In this document: one piece after another, positions 28,323-38,117 of the stretch
Numbering within the stretch: the stretch's first letter is position 1
Layout: each line of letters starts with the position of its first letter
Source: Azospirillum brasilense
GTDB taxonomy: Bacteria > Pseudomonadota > Alphaproteobacteria > Azospirillales > Azospirillaceae
Direction: 5' to 3'
Assembly: GCF_003349955.1 (NCBI RefSeq)
Contig: NZ_QLKQ01000005.1
Location: 62,001-126,000, forward strand
Length of the DNA stretch: 64,000 nt
Notes under the pieces: generated by a model
The model's database searches: none
The model's input: only the letters and a program-made list of their open reading frames with translations
Told to the model about the DNA's origin: nothing
Made by a program: the position numbers and the translations under genes

Positions 28323-30452
28323 ATGGCTTCGAACGCCACCACTCTGACCGTCGGGCTCGATTTCGACACCGCGTCTTTCACCAGGGACCTCAAGGCAGCG
28401 ACCGCGGCCATGACAACCTTCCAGAAGGCCGCCAAGCAAACGGACGGGCTGCTGTCCAGCCTCGCGCAGGGCTTCTCCAACGCCGGGGATATGGCCAACC
28501 GGATGGTCAAGGCCAGTGGGAGGATGACCAACCTGAAGCGCAAGCTGGCGGCCGTCACCGGTTCGGCCAATGAAATGAACAGGGCACTCCACGCCGGCGC
28601 GGCACGCGCTGGAAACTACGGCAGGGCCGTCGACGACCTGCACAGAGCGGCGCTGGGAACAGGGTTGGGCCTCGATGCGCTGGCGAAGTCGTACTCCACG
28701 GTCACTTCGGCCGCCAGCTCGGCCAGCATCGCCGCGGAGGACGTGCGCCGGGCGATCGAAGGCACGATCGGGACTGGCCAGCGCATGGGCGCCAGCAACG
28801 GGGACAAGCAGCGCGTCCTCAGCGCCATCCGTCAGGTGGTCATCAAAGACACGCCGCAAATGAAGACCGCGGCCAGTCCGATCGGCAAGGCCAACACCAG
28901 CACGTTCGGTGCGGCCCCGGCTCTCGCTTCGTCCGGCAAGGACAAGCCGGGCGCGGTCGGTGGCCAAGGGAATGCGGGCTCCGCCACCGCTGGGCAGCCC
29001 GCCGCGAACGGGTCGCCTCCGTTGGGTCAGGACGATCCCGCGTATCTTAACAGCCAGACCCTTCAGAACAAGCAGATGGTTGGGGTGCTGAACACCAATC
29101 AATGGCGCAATGACAAATACCAATTCCAAAAATCAAGCGTCGACCTTGAGATGGCTCGGCTCTACTACGAATACAGCCTGGACGCCGAGCAGCGCCTGCA
29201 ACTCATCCGCGCCGACGGGATCAAAAATTTCACGGAGAAATTTTCCGGCTTGATCACCGGTGTGCTGAGCGGACAAACGGGCATCGTCACCGGCGTGCGC
29301 TCGATGTTCGCAAGCATGGGCAAGTACATGCTTGATTTCTTCGCCAAGTGGGCTTCCCAGAAGCTCATGATGAAGGCGATCGACACCATCGGCGATCTTT
29401 TCGGCTTCGACTTCGGCGTCGGCTCCGGCGCAGGGAATGCCAAAGGCTCCGCGTCAGGTCCCGCCCCCGAGAGCGCCGGCTCCGGTGCATCGGGCGGCGT
29501 GCTCGGCCAAGCCAAGCCGGGTGGGGTGAGCGGACCGGCCAGCGCGGGCTCCGCCCCCGCTGGGCAGTCCGCCGCGAACGGCTCGTCTCCGTTGGGCAAG
29601 GACGATCCCGCGTATCTTCACGACCAGACGCTTCAAAACAAGCAGATGTTCGGTGTGTTGAACACCGATCAATGGCGCAATGACAAATACGAATTCCAGA
29701 AATCGGCCGTCGATCTTGAATTGAGCAAGCTCTACTACGATTACAGCCTGGACGCCGAGCAACGCCTGCAACTCCTTCGCGCCGAGGGAGCAAAGAGTTT
29801 CACCGAGCAATTCTCCGGCGTCATCACCGGCGTTCTGAGTGGGCAGATGACCCTCATCGAGGGCGCGCGCTCGATGTTCGCAAGCATGACCAAGTTTATG
29901 ATCGACTTCTTCGCCAAGTGGATTTCCCAGCAACTGCTGATGAAGGCGATCACCGGCATTGGAAAGATATTCGGCTTAGGTGGATCGCCCGATCCGTTGG
30001 CAAACTGGGAATCCCAGGCACAGTCCGCTGGCGATGCGGTGATGGCGGCGTACGCTCCAACGGCGCACAGCGGCGGCGTTCTCGGATCGTCGCGTCTCGC
30101 CACCACGCTGGTCAGCCCGTCCGTCTTCGACGGTGCGCCGAAGCTCCACTCCGGCGGCTTGCTGCGCGGCGAGGTGCCGATCATCGCCAAGCGTGGCGAG
30201 GGCGTCTTCACCCCGGAGCAGATGGACAACGCTGACAATCTTCTGACGTCAGCGCTTACTTCTGGAAACACATCACCATCCATTCATCAGGAGGTCACCG
30301 TGAACGTGAGCGGTGGGGCCGGCACGAGCGAACAGAACACCGATCTGGCCGACAAGATCGGCCGGCAGGTGAAGGCGGAACTGCGCGGTCTGATGACCGA
30401 GGAGATGCGCCAGCAAATGCGTCCCGGCGGTCTGCTGCGGGGAGGCTACTGA
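28323..30452 (+). CDS. Tail tape measure protein
   Basis: 709 residues, with ggaagg upstream. The N-terminus (LTVGLDFDTASFTRDLKAAT then AAMTTFQKAAKQ) and the C-terminal HSGGLLRGEVPIIAKRGEGV, followed by FTPEQMD, are typical of lambda H-like tape measures. The middle contains a 136-residue segment present twice (residues 218-353 and 408-543). At about 0.15 nm per helical residue it would specify a tail near 105 nm (inference). Parts are clearly less GC-rich than the surroundings: 29101-29160 has 28 G/C of 60. This points to a separate origin. Confidence 0.88.
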   Translation: MASNATTLTVGLDFDTASFTRDLKAATAAMTTFQKAAKQTDGLLSSLAQGFSNAGDMANRMVKASGRMTNLKRKLAAVTGSANEMNRALHAGAARAGNYGRAVDDLHRAALGTGLGLDALAKSYSTVTSAASSASIAAEDVRRAIEGTIGTGQRMGASNGDKQRVLSAIRQVVIKDTPQMKTAASPIGKANTSTFGAAPALASSGKDKPGAVGGQGNAGSATAGQPAANGSPPLGQDDPAYLNSQTLQNKQMVGVLNTNQWRNDKYQFQKSSVDLEMARLYYEYSLDAEQRLQLIRADGIKNFTEKFSGLITGVLSGQTGIVTGVRSMFASMGKYMLDFFAKWASQKLMMKAIDTIGDLFGFDFGVGSGAGNAKGSASGPAPESAGSGASGGVLGQAKPGGVSGPASAGSAPAGQSAANGSSPLGKDDPAYLHDQTLQNKQMFGVLNTDQWRNDKYEFQKSAVDLELSKLYYDYSLDAEQRLQLLRAEGAKSFTEQFSGVITGVLSGQMTLIEGARSMFASMTKFMIDFFAKWISQQLLMKAITGIGKIFGLGGSPDPLANWESQAQSAGDAVMAAYAPTAHSGGVLGSSRLATTLVSPSVFDGAPKLHSGGLLRGEVPIIAKRGEGVFTPEQMDNADNLLTSALTSGNTSPSIHQEVTVNVSGGAGTSEQNTDLADKIGRQVKAELRGLMTEEMRQQMRPGGLLRGGY
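28974..29383 (+). repeat. Tape measure internal duplication, copy 1
   Basis: A 410-bp segment encoding residues 218-353, repeated 570 bp downstream without indels. By eye about 104 of 136 residues match copy 2. The block NDKYxFQKSxVDLE and SLDAEQRLQL is the best conserved part. Confidence 0.85.
29544..29953 (+). repeat. Tape measure internal duplication, copy 2
   Basis: Second copy of the 410-bp segment, residues 408-543, at a constant 570-bp (190-codon) offset. A Gly/Ala/Ser/Pro-rich linker of about 54 residues separates the copies. Confidence 0.85.
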
Positions 30453-30453
30453 C

Positions 30454-30804
30454 ATGGCGTTCCCCATCTTCGCTCCGGCCATCCCGCCGAGCCCCGGCAC
30501 GGAAATCGCTCCGGAGGTCAGGGTGCTCGCCGCCGATTTCGGCGACGGTTACCGCCAGCGCGCCGCCGATGGCCTGAACAGCGTCCGCGACACCTTCGCC
30601 TTCGCCTGGGAGGCCCTGCCGGCCGCCGACGCCGACGCCATCGTCGCCTTCCTCAAGGCGCGCCTCGGCGCCGAGGCGTTCCTCTACACGCCGCCCGGCG
30701 AGAGCGCGCCGCGCAAGTTCACCTGCACGAAGTGGGCGCGCAAGCGCGTGCGCTTCTCCTACCACCAGATCACCGCCACCTTCGTCGAGGTTTTCGACCT
30801 ATGA
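30454..30804 (+). CDS. Minor tail protein (lambda M-like)
   Basis: 116 residues with ggagg 9 bp before the ATG. It resembles lambda gpM: VRVLAADFGDGYRQRAADGL matches the FGDGYxQRxxxGLN core, then FLYTPPGESAPRKFTCTKW. gpM acts at the tail tip during initiator assembly. It starts one base after the tape measure stop and overlaps the next gene by 4 bp. Confidence 0.85.
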   Translation: MAFPIFAPAIPPSPGTEIAPEVRVLAADFGDGYRQRAADGLNSVRDTFAFAWEALPAADADAIVAFLKARLGAEAFLYTPPGESAPRKFTCTKWARKRVRFSYHQITATFVEVFDL

Positions 30805-31541
30805 CCACGGCGACCACCCCCCGCAGCGCCGCCCAGGCGAAGATCGCCAGCGAGGCGCAGAAGGCGGCGACCAGCCCCTACGTCGTGCTCTACCAGCTCG
30901 ACGCCCGCGTCCTCGGCGGCGACGTCTACTGCTTCACGCAGTCGACCCGGGAATCGGCGCCGATCACCTACGGCGGCGTCGAGTACACCCCGATCGATCT
31001 GGAGGCCGACGGCTTCGAATGGACCGGCGCCGGCACGCTGCCGACGCCGCGCGTCCGCATCGCCAACGCCAACCGCGCGATGAGCGCGCTCGTCGGCACC
31101 TACGACGACCTGCTCGGCGCCACGCTGACGCGCATCCGCACCTTCCGGCGCTTTCTCGACGGCGAACCCGACGCCGATCCCGGCGCCCATTTCCCGCTCG
31201 ACATCTACCGCGTCGAGCGCAAGGTCGCGCTGACCAAGACGCACATCGAGTGGGAGCTGTCGGCGGCGATGGACCAGGAGGGCAAGATGCTCCCCGGCCG
31301 GCAGGTGCTGCGCGACGCCTGCACGCACACCTACCGGCGCTGGACCGGCGCCGGCTTCGACTATTCCCAGGCCACCTGCCCCTACACCGGCTCCGCCTGT
31401 TTCAAGGCCAGCGGCGATCCCACCGGCAACAGCGCCGAGGACGACTGCGGGCGCAAGGATTCCGACTGCAAGAAGCGCTTCGGCGAGTCCGCGGTGCTGC
31501 CCACGCGCGCCTTCCCCGGCGTCGCCCGAGTGAGGATCTGA
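30801..31541 (+). CDS. Tail tip protein (lambda L-like, Fe-S cysteines)
   Basis: 246 residues. The C-terminal quarter carries Cys174, Cys193, Cys216 and Cys223 in the arrangement of lambda gpL, whose C-terminal domain binds a [4Fe-4S] cluster; an extra Cys200 is present. The N-terminal part, PITYGGVEYTPIDLEADGFE, is the tip-ring-forming region. ATG overlaps the M-like gene (ATGA). It should form the baseplate-like hub together with the I-J fusion. Confidence 0.85.
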   Translation: MTTATTPRSAAQAKIASEAQKAATSPYVVLYQLDARVLGGDVYCFTQSTRESAPITYGGVEYTPIDLEADGFEWTGAGTLPTPRVRIANANRAMSALVGTYDDLLGATLTRIRTFRRFLDGEPDADPGAHFPLDIYRVERKVALTKTHIEWELSAAMDQEGKMLPGRQVLRDACTHTYRRWTGAGFDYSQATCPYTGSACFKASGDPTGNSAEDDCGRKDSDCKKRFGESAVLPTRAFPGVARVRI

Positions 31542-31545
31542 TCCC

Positions 31546-32250
31546 ATGTTCACGCCCGATGCCGTCGCGGCCATGCAGGCCCACGCCATCGCCGCCTTCC
31601 CCGAGGAAAGCTGCGGCATGGTGGTCGACAACGCTTACAAGCCGCTCGCCAACACGCACCCCGACCCGACCCGCCACTTCCACATCGCCGACGCCGATTA
31701 CCTGACCCACGCGGACGGGCTTCAGGCGGTGGTCCACTCCCACCCGATGGGGCCGCTGCACCCGTCGGGCGACGACATGCGCGGCCAACTGGCGACCGGC
31801 GTGCCGTGGGCGATCATCCCCACCGACGGCGAGGCCGCCGGCGCCCCGATCGTCTGGGGCGCCGGTGCGCCGGTGCCGCCGCTGATCGGCCGGCCCTTCG
31901 TGCACGGCGTCACCGACTGCTACGCGCTGTGCCGCGATTATTACCGCGACACCCTGGGCATCGCCGTGGCCGATCAGGCGCGCGACGACGAATGGTGGGA
32001 CCACGGCGAGAATCTCTACCTCGACGGCTTCCAGGAACGCGGCTTCGTCACCGTCGACCGCGCCATGATGCGCCCCGACGACGTGGTGCTGATGGCCATC
32101 CGCTCCAAGGTGCCCAACCACGCCGGCATCGTCATGCCGAACGGTCTGATTCTGCACCATCTGCAAAAGCGCCTGTCGCGCCGCGAGCCGCTCGGCCCAT
32201 GGATGCGCTTTGTGACGCATGTCCTTCGTCACGGGAGTGTCACGCCATGA
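31546..32250 (+). CDS. Tail assembly protein (lambda K-like: JAMM + NlpC/P60)
   Basis: 234 residues. The N-terminal JAMM/Mov34 metalloprotease has Glu20/21 and H64-x-H66-x7-S74-x2-D77 (HSHPMGPLHPSGDD). The C-terminal NlpC/P60 peptidase has catalytic Cys125 (GVTDCYALC) and His192 (VPNHAGIV). Lambda gpK has the same two domains and is thought to process or assist tip assembly and possibly cut peptidoglycan. All catalytic residues are intact, so the gene looks functional. Its stop overlaps the next ATG. Confidence 0.9.
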   Translation: MFTPDAVAAMQAHAIAAFPEESCGMVVDNAYKPLANTHPDPTRHFHIADADYLTHADGLQAVVHSHPMGPLHPSGDDMRGQLATGVPWAIIPTDGEAAGAPIVWGAGAPVPPLIGRPFVHGVTDCYALCRDYYRDTLGIAVADQARDDEWWDHGENLYLDGFQERGFVTVDRAMMRPDDVVLMAIRSKVPNHAGIVMPNGLILHHLQKRLSRREPLGPWMRFVTHVLRHGSVTP

Positions 32251-35200
32251 TGCGCCGCGTCCATCTCTACGGCGCGCTGCGCAAGGAGTTCGGCAAGGGC
32301 TTCACGCTCGACGTGGACTCGGTGGCCGAGGCCGCCCGCGCGCTCGAAGCCAACTTCCCCGGCCGCTTCTTCAAGGCCCTGCGCGACGGCGCGTTCAAGC
32401 TGGTGCGCGGCGACAAGCGCAGCGGCCTGGTGCTGAACGAGCAGGAGTTGACCTTCCGGCTCGGCAGCGGTGACCTGCACATCATCCCGGTGCCGAAGGG
32501 GGCGGCGGCCAGCCAGAAATCCAAGGGCGGCGCCAAGGCGGTGATCGGCGTCGCCATCATGGCGGTGGCGATCATCGCCGCCCCGGTGAGCGGCGGCGGG
32601 TCGATGGCCGCTTGGAGCACCGCACTGAGTCAGACGGCCTTCGCTGGTATCACCTACGGCAGCATCGCCATGTTCGGCCTGTCGCTGGCGCTGTCCGGCG
32701 TCTCGATGATGCTCAGCCCGCAGGCCAAAATGGGCGACCTGGAGAGCGTCGAGAACCGCAAGTCGTTCCTCTTCAACGGGCCGGTCAATTCCATCGAGCA
32801 GGGCGGCCCGGTGCCGCTCATTTACGGCCGCCTGCGCGTGGGCTCGACCGTCGTCTCCGCCGGCATGGCCCCGGAACAGATCATGTCCGGCGGTCCCACC
32901 GGTGGCAACGGGTCGGAGATGACCACGGTGGTGCTGGCCGGGTCGCTGTGGATCGTCACAACGACGTACCCTGACATCAGTCACTTCCATGTCGGCACGG
33001 TCCGGGGCGGCACGCTGCATCTGGCCGACCACACGCCGGTCGAGGCCGACAGCCTGCTCACCGTCGCCCAGGTGGCCGGCGGCCTGCGCTTCATCCCCGA
33101 CAGCGACGAATTCACCCGCGGCGTCTTCACGATCCAGGCGGCGCGCCGGGTCGGCAACGACTACAACTTCGTCGGCGCCCTCGTCGAGACCGAGGCCGGC
33201 GGCGAGGCCGACCCCTGGGGAGGCTCCGGCTTCAATCGCACCGTCGCCGATGGCGGCATCTCGGGTTCGGGCGGCGGCAAGGGCGGCGGCGGTTCCGGCG
33301 GCGCGCGTGAGGACGCCGACAGCCTGCAGTCGCGCTCGACCGCGCGCGTCGTCGACCTGATCGGCGAGGGCGAATTGGAGGAACTGCCCGTTGGCAACTC
33401 CAAGGGCGTCTACTTCGATGGAACGCCGCTCGAAAACGCCGACGGCACGCTGAATTTCAAGGGCGTGAACTGGGAAAGCCGGGTCGGTCTGCCGAGCCAG
33501 GACCACATCGCCGGCTTCGCCGCCGCCGAGAACGAGGTCGCCGTCTCCACCCGCGTGCGCGCCGACACGCCGGTGATCCGCACCATCACCGACACCGACG
33601 CGCTGCGCGTCACGCTGCGCTTCCCGATGATGACCCAGCAGGACGCCGACGACGGCGATCTGCACGGTTCGAAGGTGCAGATCGCCATCGACGTGCGGCC
33701 CTACGGCGGCGGCTGGCGCGAGACCGTCCTCGACACCATCGAGGGCAAGGCCACCGCCGCCTACGAGCGCGCCTACCGCATCGAGCTGCCGGAGGGCGGC
33801 GCGCCGTGGGACGTGCGGGTGCGCCGCCTCACCCCGGACAGCACCAGCGCCACCGTCCAGAACGAGAGCTGGTGGTCGAGCTACACGCAGATCGTCGACG
33901 GCAAATACAGCTACCCGGACAGCGCGCTGATCGCGCTGACGGTCGACAGCGAGCAGTTCGGCTCGTCGATCCCGGCGCGCTCCTACGACGTCAAGGGCCT
34001 GCGCGTCAGCGTGCCCGACATCTACGACCCGGAAAACCACAGCTACGCCAACGGCGGCATCTGGCAGGGCGGCTTCAAGACGGCGTGGACCGACAACCCG
34101 GCCTGGGTGCTCTACGACCTGATCACCAACACGCGCTACGGCCTGGGCCGGGTGATCGACGCCAGCCAGATCGACAAATGGAGCCTCTACCAGATCGCGC
34201 AATACTGCGATCAGCCGGTGCCCAACGGCGCCGGCGGCTGGGAGCCGCGCTTCACCTTCAACGGCATCATCCAGACCCGCGAGGATGCCTACAAGGTCAT
34301 CCAGTCGATCTGTTCGGCGTTCCGCGGCATGGCCTTCTGGGCGGCCGGCCAGGTCTTCGCCAGCGCCGACATGCCGGGCGACGACAGCGTGATCGTCGCG
34401 CCGGCCAACGTCCTCGACGGCGTCTTCTCCTACGCGGGAACGGCGCTGAAGGCGCGGCACACCGTCGCCAAGGTGGCGTGGAACGATCCCGCCGACGCCT
34501 ACCGCGGGGCGATCGAGGTCATCGAGAACACCCGGCTGATCGAGCGCCACGGCCACCGCGAGATCGAGGTGTCGGCGTTCGGCTGCACGAGCCGCAGCCA
34601 GGCCCGCCGTCTCGGCCTGTGGATTCTCGACAGCGAACAGCACGAGACCGAGACCGTCACCTACCGCTGCTCCTTCGACCACCTGGAGGTGACGCCGGGA
34701 CAGATCATCCAGGTCGCCGACCCGGCCTACGCGCTGGTGCGCCTGGGCGGCCGGGTGGCCTCGGCGACGGTGGGCCGGGTGACGCTCGACGCCCCGGTGA
34801 CGCTGGAGGCCGGACACGCCTACACGCTGTCCGTGACGCTCCCCGACGGCCGCGTCCTCGACCGCGCCGTGACCGGTGGGATCGGCGAGCATGGCGCGTT
34901 GACGCTGGTCGACCCGTTGCCGGTGGCTCCCGACGCCGGGGCGATGTGGTCGCTGTCGAGCGCCAGCCTGACCCCGCGCCGCTTCCGTGTCCGCAGCATC
35001 CGCGAGCTGGAACCCAACGTCTTCGAGGTGACGGCGCTCCTGCACGACCCGACCAAGTACGCGCGGGTCGAACAGGGTCTCAACCTGCCGGCACCGGCCT
35101 ACCAGGGCGGCGTCACCCCGCTGCCGGCGCCGGCCAACCTGCGGGCGGTGGAAAGCGTCTACTGGGTCAACGGGCTGCCGCAGGCCCGCGTCTCGGTGAG

Positions 35201-37637
35201 CTGGACGACGAGCAACCTGCCCGAGATCGCCGGCTACCGCGCCGACGTGATGACGCCGGGCGGCCAGTGGCAGGAATGGGCGACGACGCGCGTCGGCGGC
35301 TTCGACATCGAGCCGGCGGCCGAGGGCCGCTACACCATCCGCGTCACCACGCTCGGCCACGACAACCGCCGCGCAGGCGCCGAAATCGGCCTGATCGTGC
35401 GCGGCAAGGGAACGCCGCCCGGCCAGCCGACCGGGTTGGCGGCATCCGGCGGCATCCGCCAGATCGCCCTGCGCTGGTCCAACCCGACCGACACCGACCT
35501 CGCGCACATCGAGGTGTGGGAAAGCGCGACGAACGACCTGACGACCGCGGAGAAGATCGCCGAGGTCAAGGGCAGCAACTTCATCCGCGCCGGACTCCCC
35601 GGTCTCGCGGTGCGCTACTACTGGGTGCGCGCGGCCGATCTCGGCGGCAACATCGGCGACTTCAACTCCAACCTCGGCACCGCCGGCGAGGCCCGGCCAG
35701 CCAACGTGGAGGACATGGCGCAGGCGGTGTGGGACCGCGTCAAGGACGACATCGTCCACAACGTCCCGGACATCGACTTCTCCTTCCTCGACACCCATGT
35801 CGAACGCCTGATCCAGCGTCAGGACTTCGCCTTCCTCGACGCCCGCGTCGAGGCGGTGATGGCGCGATCGGGGTTCGACAACGCGCTGGCCGAGACGCTG
35901 GCCGAGTCGGTGCGCCTCGGCTACGAACGCTTCGAGGCGTTGCAGCAGACGCGCGGCGACAGCCGCCGCCGCTTCGCCGCCGTCGACCAGCGCATCACCC
36001 AGGAGGTTTCCGACCGGCAGGCGCTCGCCGAGACGGTCACCGAGATGGGCGCCGCCTGGGAGCACAACCGGGCCATCATCACCGACCGCCTCACCGCCCA
36101 GGCCGACGACCTCGGCGCGCTCGCCGAGGAGGTGACCCTGCTCGCCGCCAAGACCGGCGAGGACATCGCGGCGGCGGCCCTGACCGAATCCCGCGCCCGC
36201 ACCGACGGCGACACCGCACTGGCCGAAAAAATCAGCAGCCTGACCACAACGGTCGGCGACAACCGGGCGCTCGCCGAGGAGCGTTGGCGCACCCTTGCCG
36301 ACGCCGATTCCGCCGAGGCGGCCAGCCGCACCCTCCTGGAGGGCAAGGTGGACGGCAACTGGACGAGCTTCGTCGCCGAGCAGACGGCCCGCGCCGACGC
36401 CGAACGGACGCTCGCCGAGGACATCCGGACGCTGCGAAGCGATTTCGACGGCAACGTCGTGGCGATCGGGCGCGATCTGCAAACGCTTGCGCAGGCCGAC
36501 GAGGTGCAGGCCAAGGACATCACGACGCTGTTCGGCCATGTCGGCGACAACGCCGCCGCACTGGCCGAGGAGACGACGCTGCGAGTCAAGGAGGACAGCG
36601 CGCTGTCCCGGCGCGTCACCGAACAAAAGGCGCAGATCGACACCGATCTCGCGTCGCTGAACACCGAGATGCGCACCTGGGTCGACGAGAGCTCCGCCGT
36701 CGCCAACGAGTTGCGCGCGCTGACCTCGGAATTCGACGGCAACAAGGCGGCGGTGGCCGGGGAGATCAAGGCGGTTAGCGACAGCCTCTCGGCGACGGCC
36801 AGCGACGTCCGGGCGCTCGCCGCGCGGGTCGGCGACGCCGAGGCGGGCATCGCCAGCGAGAGCCGGGCGCGGGCCGATCTCGACCAGGCGTTGACCGAGA
36901 CGATCACCCAGCAGCGCTCGCAGATCGACAGCAACATCGCCGGCCTGGAAACCTCGCTCAAGACCTGGGTCACCGCCGAGTCCACGGTGGCCCGCAACGT
37001 CGCGACGCTGCAAACCACGGTCAACGACAACACCACCAAGATCAGCACACAGCAGAGCAGCATCAACGGCCTGCAGGGACGCTACTCGATCACCGTGGAT
37101 TCCAACGGCTACGTCTCGGGCATGGACCTGCTGTCGAACACCAACAACGGCGTGACGCGGTCCAGTTTGATCTTCCGTGTCGACGACTTCATGGTCACCA
37201 AAGCCGGCTACCCCGGCGTCACACCGTTTGTCATCACCCCCGTCGGCGGTGTCCAGAAGGTTGGCATCAACAGCGCGATCATCGGTGACGCGGTGATCGG
37301 GCGGGCGCACATCGGCGACCTGGTGGTCAACGGTCAGAAGATCGAGGACTTCGCTACCGGCAACATGAACGCCGCACGCGGAGCCAACGGCACCATCAAC
37401 GTGACGATGACCACCACGGGCAAGCGGGTCATGGTGTTCAAATGCACCTATCGGCGCATCGTCACTGGCTATGGAGGCGGCGAGCAAGGGCTTGAGCAGT
37501 ACAGCTACATCCCGAACGTTGGCATCGAGTTGGAACAGCCGGGACCGGGTACGCACACGTGGTCGGTAACCCAGCCGCCGAGTGAGATCGCCTGGGGCTT
37601 GTATGCCGTCGTCGCTGTAATCGAGTTGCGCAAGTAG
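32247..37637 (+). CDS. Fused tail proteins I and J (tip attachment protein)
   Basis: 1796 residues. Residues 1 to about 215 match lambda gpI, with two hydrophobic segments (about 92-115 and 130-155) and FNGPVNSIEQGGPVPLIYGR followed by LRVGSTVVSAGM. Then come about 130 unassigned residues and a Gly-rich linker (about 336-352, GGISGSGGGKGGGGSGG). From about 355 the protein matches gpJ (STARVVDLIGEGELEELPVG; LTPDSTSATVQNESWWSSYT). Fibronectin-III-like domains lie near 950-1150, a long coiled coil near 1190-1600, and a DUF1983-like end YSITVDSNGYVSGMDLLSN. In lambda, I and J are separate genes. J forms the central tip and binds the receptor. ATG overlaps the K-like stop. Confidence 0.88.
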   Translation: MMRRVHLYGALRKEFGKGFTLDVDSVAEAARALEANFPGRFFKALRDGAFKLVRGDKRSGLVLNEQELTFRLGSGDLHIIPVPKGAAASQKSKGGAKAVIGVAIMAVAIIAAPVSGGGSMAAWSTALSQTAFAGITYGSIAMFGLSLALSGVSMMLSPQAKMGDLESVENRKSFLFNGPVNSIEQGGPVPLIYGRLRVGSTVVSAGMAPEQIMSGGPTGGNGSEMTTVVLAGSLWIVTTTYPDISHFHVGTVRGGTLHLADHTPVEADSLLTVAQVAGGLRFIPDSDEFTRGVFTIQAARRVGNDYNFVGALVETEAGGEADPWGGSGFNRTVADGGISGSGGGKGGGGSGGAREDADSLQSRSTARVVDLIGEGELEELPVGNSKGVYFDGTPLENADGTLNFKGVNWESRVGLPSQDHIAGFAAAENEVAVSTRVRADTPVIRTITDTDALRVTLRFPMMTQQDADDGDLHGSKVQIAIDVRPYGGGWRETVLDTIEGKATAAYERAYRIELPEGGAPWDVRVRRLTPDSTSATVQNESWWSSYTQIVDGKYSYPDSALIALTVDSEQFGSSIPARSYDVKGLRVSVPDIYDPENHSYANGGIWQGGFKTAWTDNPAWVLYDLITNTRYGLGRVIDASQIDKWSLYQIAQYCDQPVPNGAGGWEPRFTFNGIIQTREDAYKVIQSICSAFRGMAFWAAGQVFASADMPGDDSVIVAPANVLDGVFSYAGTALKARHTVAKVAWNDPADAYRGAIEVIENTRLIERHGHREIEVSAFGCTSRSQARRLGLWILDSEQHETETVTYRCSFDHLEVTPGQIIQVADPAYALVRLGGRVASATVGRVTLDAPVTLEAGHAYTLSVTLPDGRVLDRAVTGGIGEHGALTLVDPLPVAPDAGAMWSLSSASLTPRRFRVRSIRELEPNVFEVTALLHDPTKYARVEQGLNLPAPAYQGGVTPLPAPANLRAVESVYWVNGLPQARVSVSWTTSNLPEIAGYRADVMTPGGQWQEWATTRVGGFDIEPAAEGRYTIRVTTLGHDNRRAGAEIGLIVRGKGTPPGQPTGLAASGGIRQIALRWSNPTDTDLAHIEVWESATNDLTTAEKIAEVKGSNFIRAGLPGLAVRYYWVRAADLGGNIGDFNSNLGTAGEARPANVEDMAQAVWDRVKDDIVHNVPDIDFSFLDTHVERLIQRQDFAFLDARVEAVMARSGFDNALAETLAESVRLGYERFEALQQTRGDSRRRFAAVDQRITQEVSDRQALAETVTEMGAAWEHNRAIITDRLTAQADDLGALAEEVTLLAAKTGEDIAAAALTESRARTDGDTALAEKISSLTTTVGDNRALAEERWRTLADADSAEAASRTLLEGKVDGNWTSFVAEQTARADAERTLAEDIRTLRSDFDGNVVAIGRDLQTLAQADEVQAKDITTLFGHVGDNAAALAEETTLRVKEDSALSRRVTEQKAQIDTDLASLNTEMRTWVDESSAVANELRALTSEFDGNKAAVAGEIKAVSDSLSATASDVRALAARVGDAEAGIASESRARADLDQALTETITQQRSQIDSNIAGLETSLKTWVTAESTVARNVATLQTTVNDNTTKISTQQSSINGLQGRYSITVDSNGYVSGMDLLSNTNNGVTRSSLIFRVDDFMVTKAGYPGVTPFVITPVGGVQKVGINSAIIGDAVIGRAHIGDLVVNGQKIEDFATGNMNAARGANGTINVTMTTTGKRVMVFKCTYRRIVTGYGGGEQGLEQYSYIPNVGIELEQPGPGTHTWSVTQPPSEIAWGLYAVVAVIELRK

Positions 37638-37652
37638 GAGGCGAAATCGGAC

Positions 37653-38117
37653 ATGAACAGCGCCGGCAATCCTGAAAATATGCTCTCCATGTTTGCCAAT
37701 CCGGAAAATGGAGACTTCCTGTTTTACGATGCGGACGGTCGGATCACCCAGATCGGCTGTGCGGCCCCTTTCGATCTCGCGAAACAAACGCCGCCGGTGG
37801 GTTGCAAACGGCTTCACACCACCGCCGCCCTGTGGCGCGACTATGTGGACCTGAGCGGCGATGCCCCGGTGGTGCGCGAACGCCCAGCCCTGCTTGGGTT
37901 CGACAAGACACGCATCCTCGCCGACGACACCGACACGGCAACGCTGCGCGGCCTGCCATCGCCCTGCACGGTGCTGGTCAACGGCGTCGCCCACACCATC
38001 GACGGCGGCGAGTTGGCGTTGTCCTGCCACCTGCCGATCCGCCTCACCGTCGTCATCGACGCGTTCCCCTATCTGCCCTTCCAGGAGGTCGTCACATGCG
38101 TCTCTCCATCCGCCTGA
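37653..38117 (+). CDS. Hypothetical tail-associated protein
   Basis: 154 residues, ATG preceded by taggagg. No recognised domain. The sequence has a short N-terminal segment (NPENMLSMFANPENGDFLFY) and a beta-rich C-terminal half including CTVLVNGVAHTIDGGELALS. It sits between the I-J fusion and the fibre gene, where siphophages commonly carry small tip or fibre-attachment proteins. Its end overlaps the next small gene by 22 bp. Confidence 0.6.
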   Translation: MNSAGNPENMLSMFANPENGDFLFYDADGRITQIGCAAPFDLAKQTPPVGCKRLHTTAALWRDYVDLSGDAPVVRERPALLGFDKTRILADDTDTATLRGLPSPCTVLVNGVAHTIDGGELALSCHLPIRLTVVIDAFPYLPFQEVVTCVSPSA

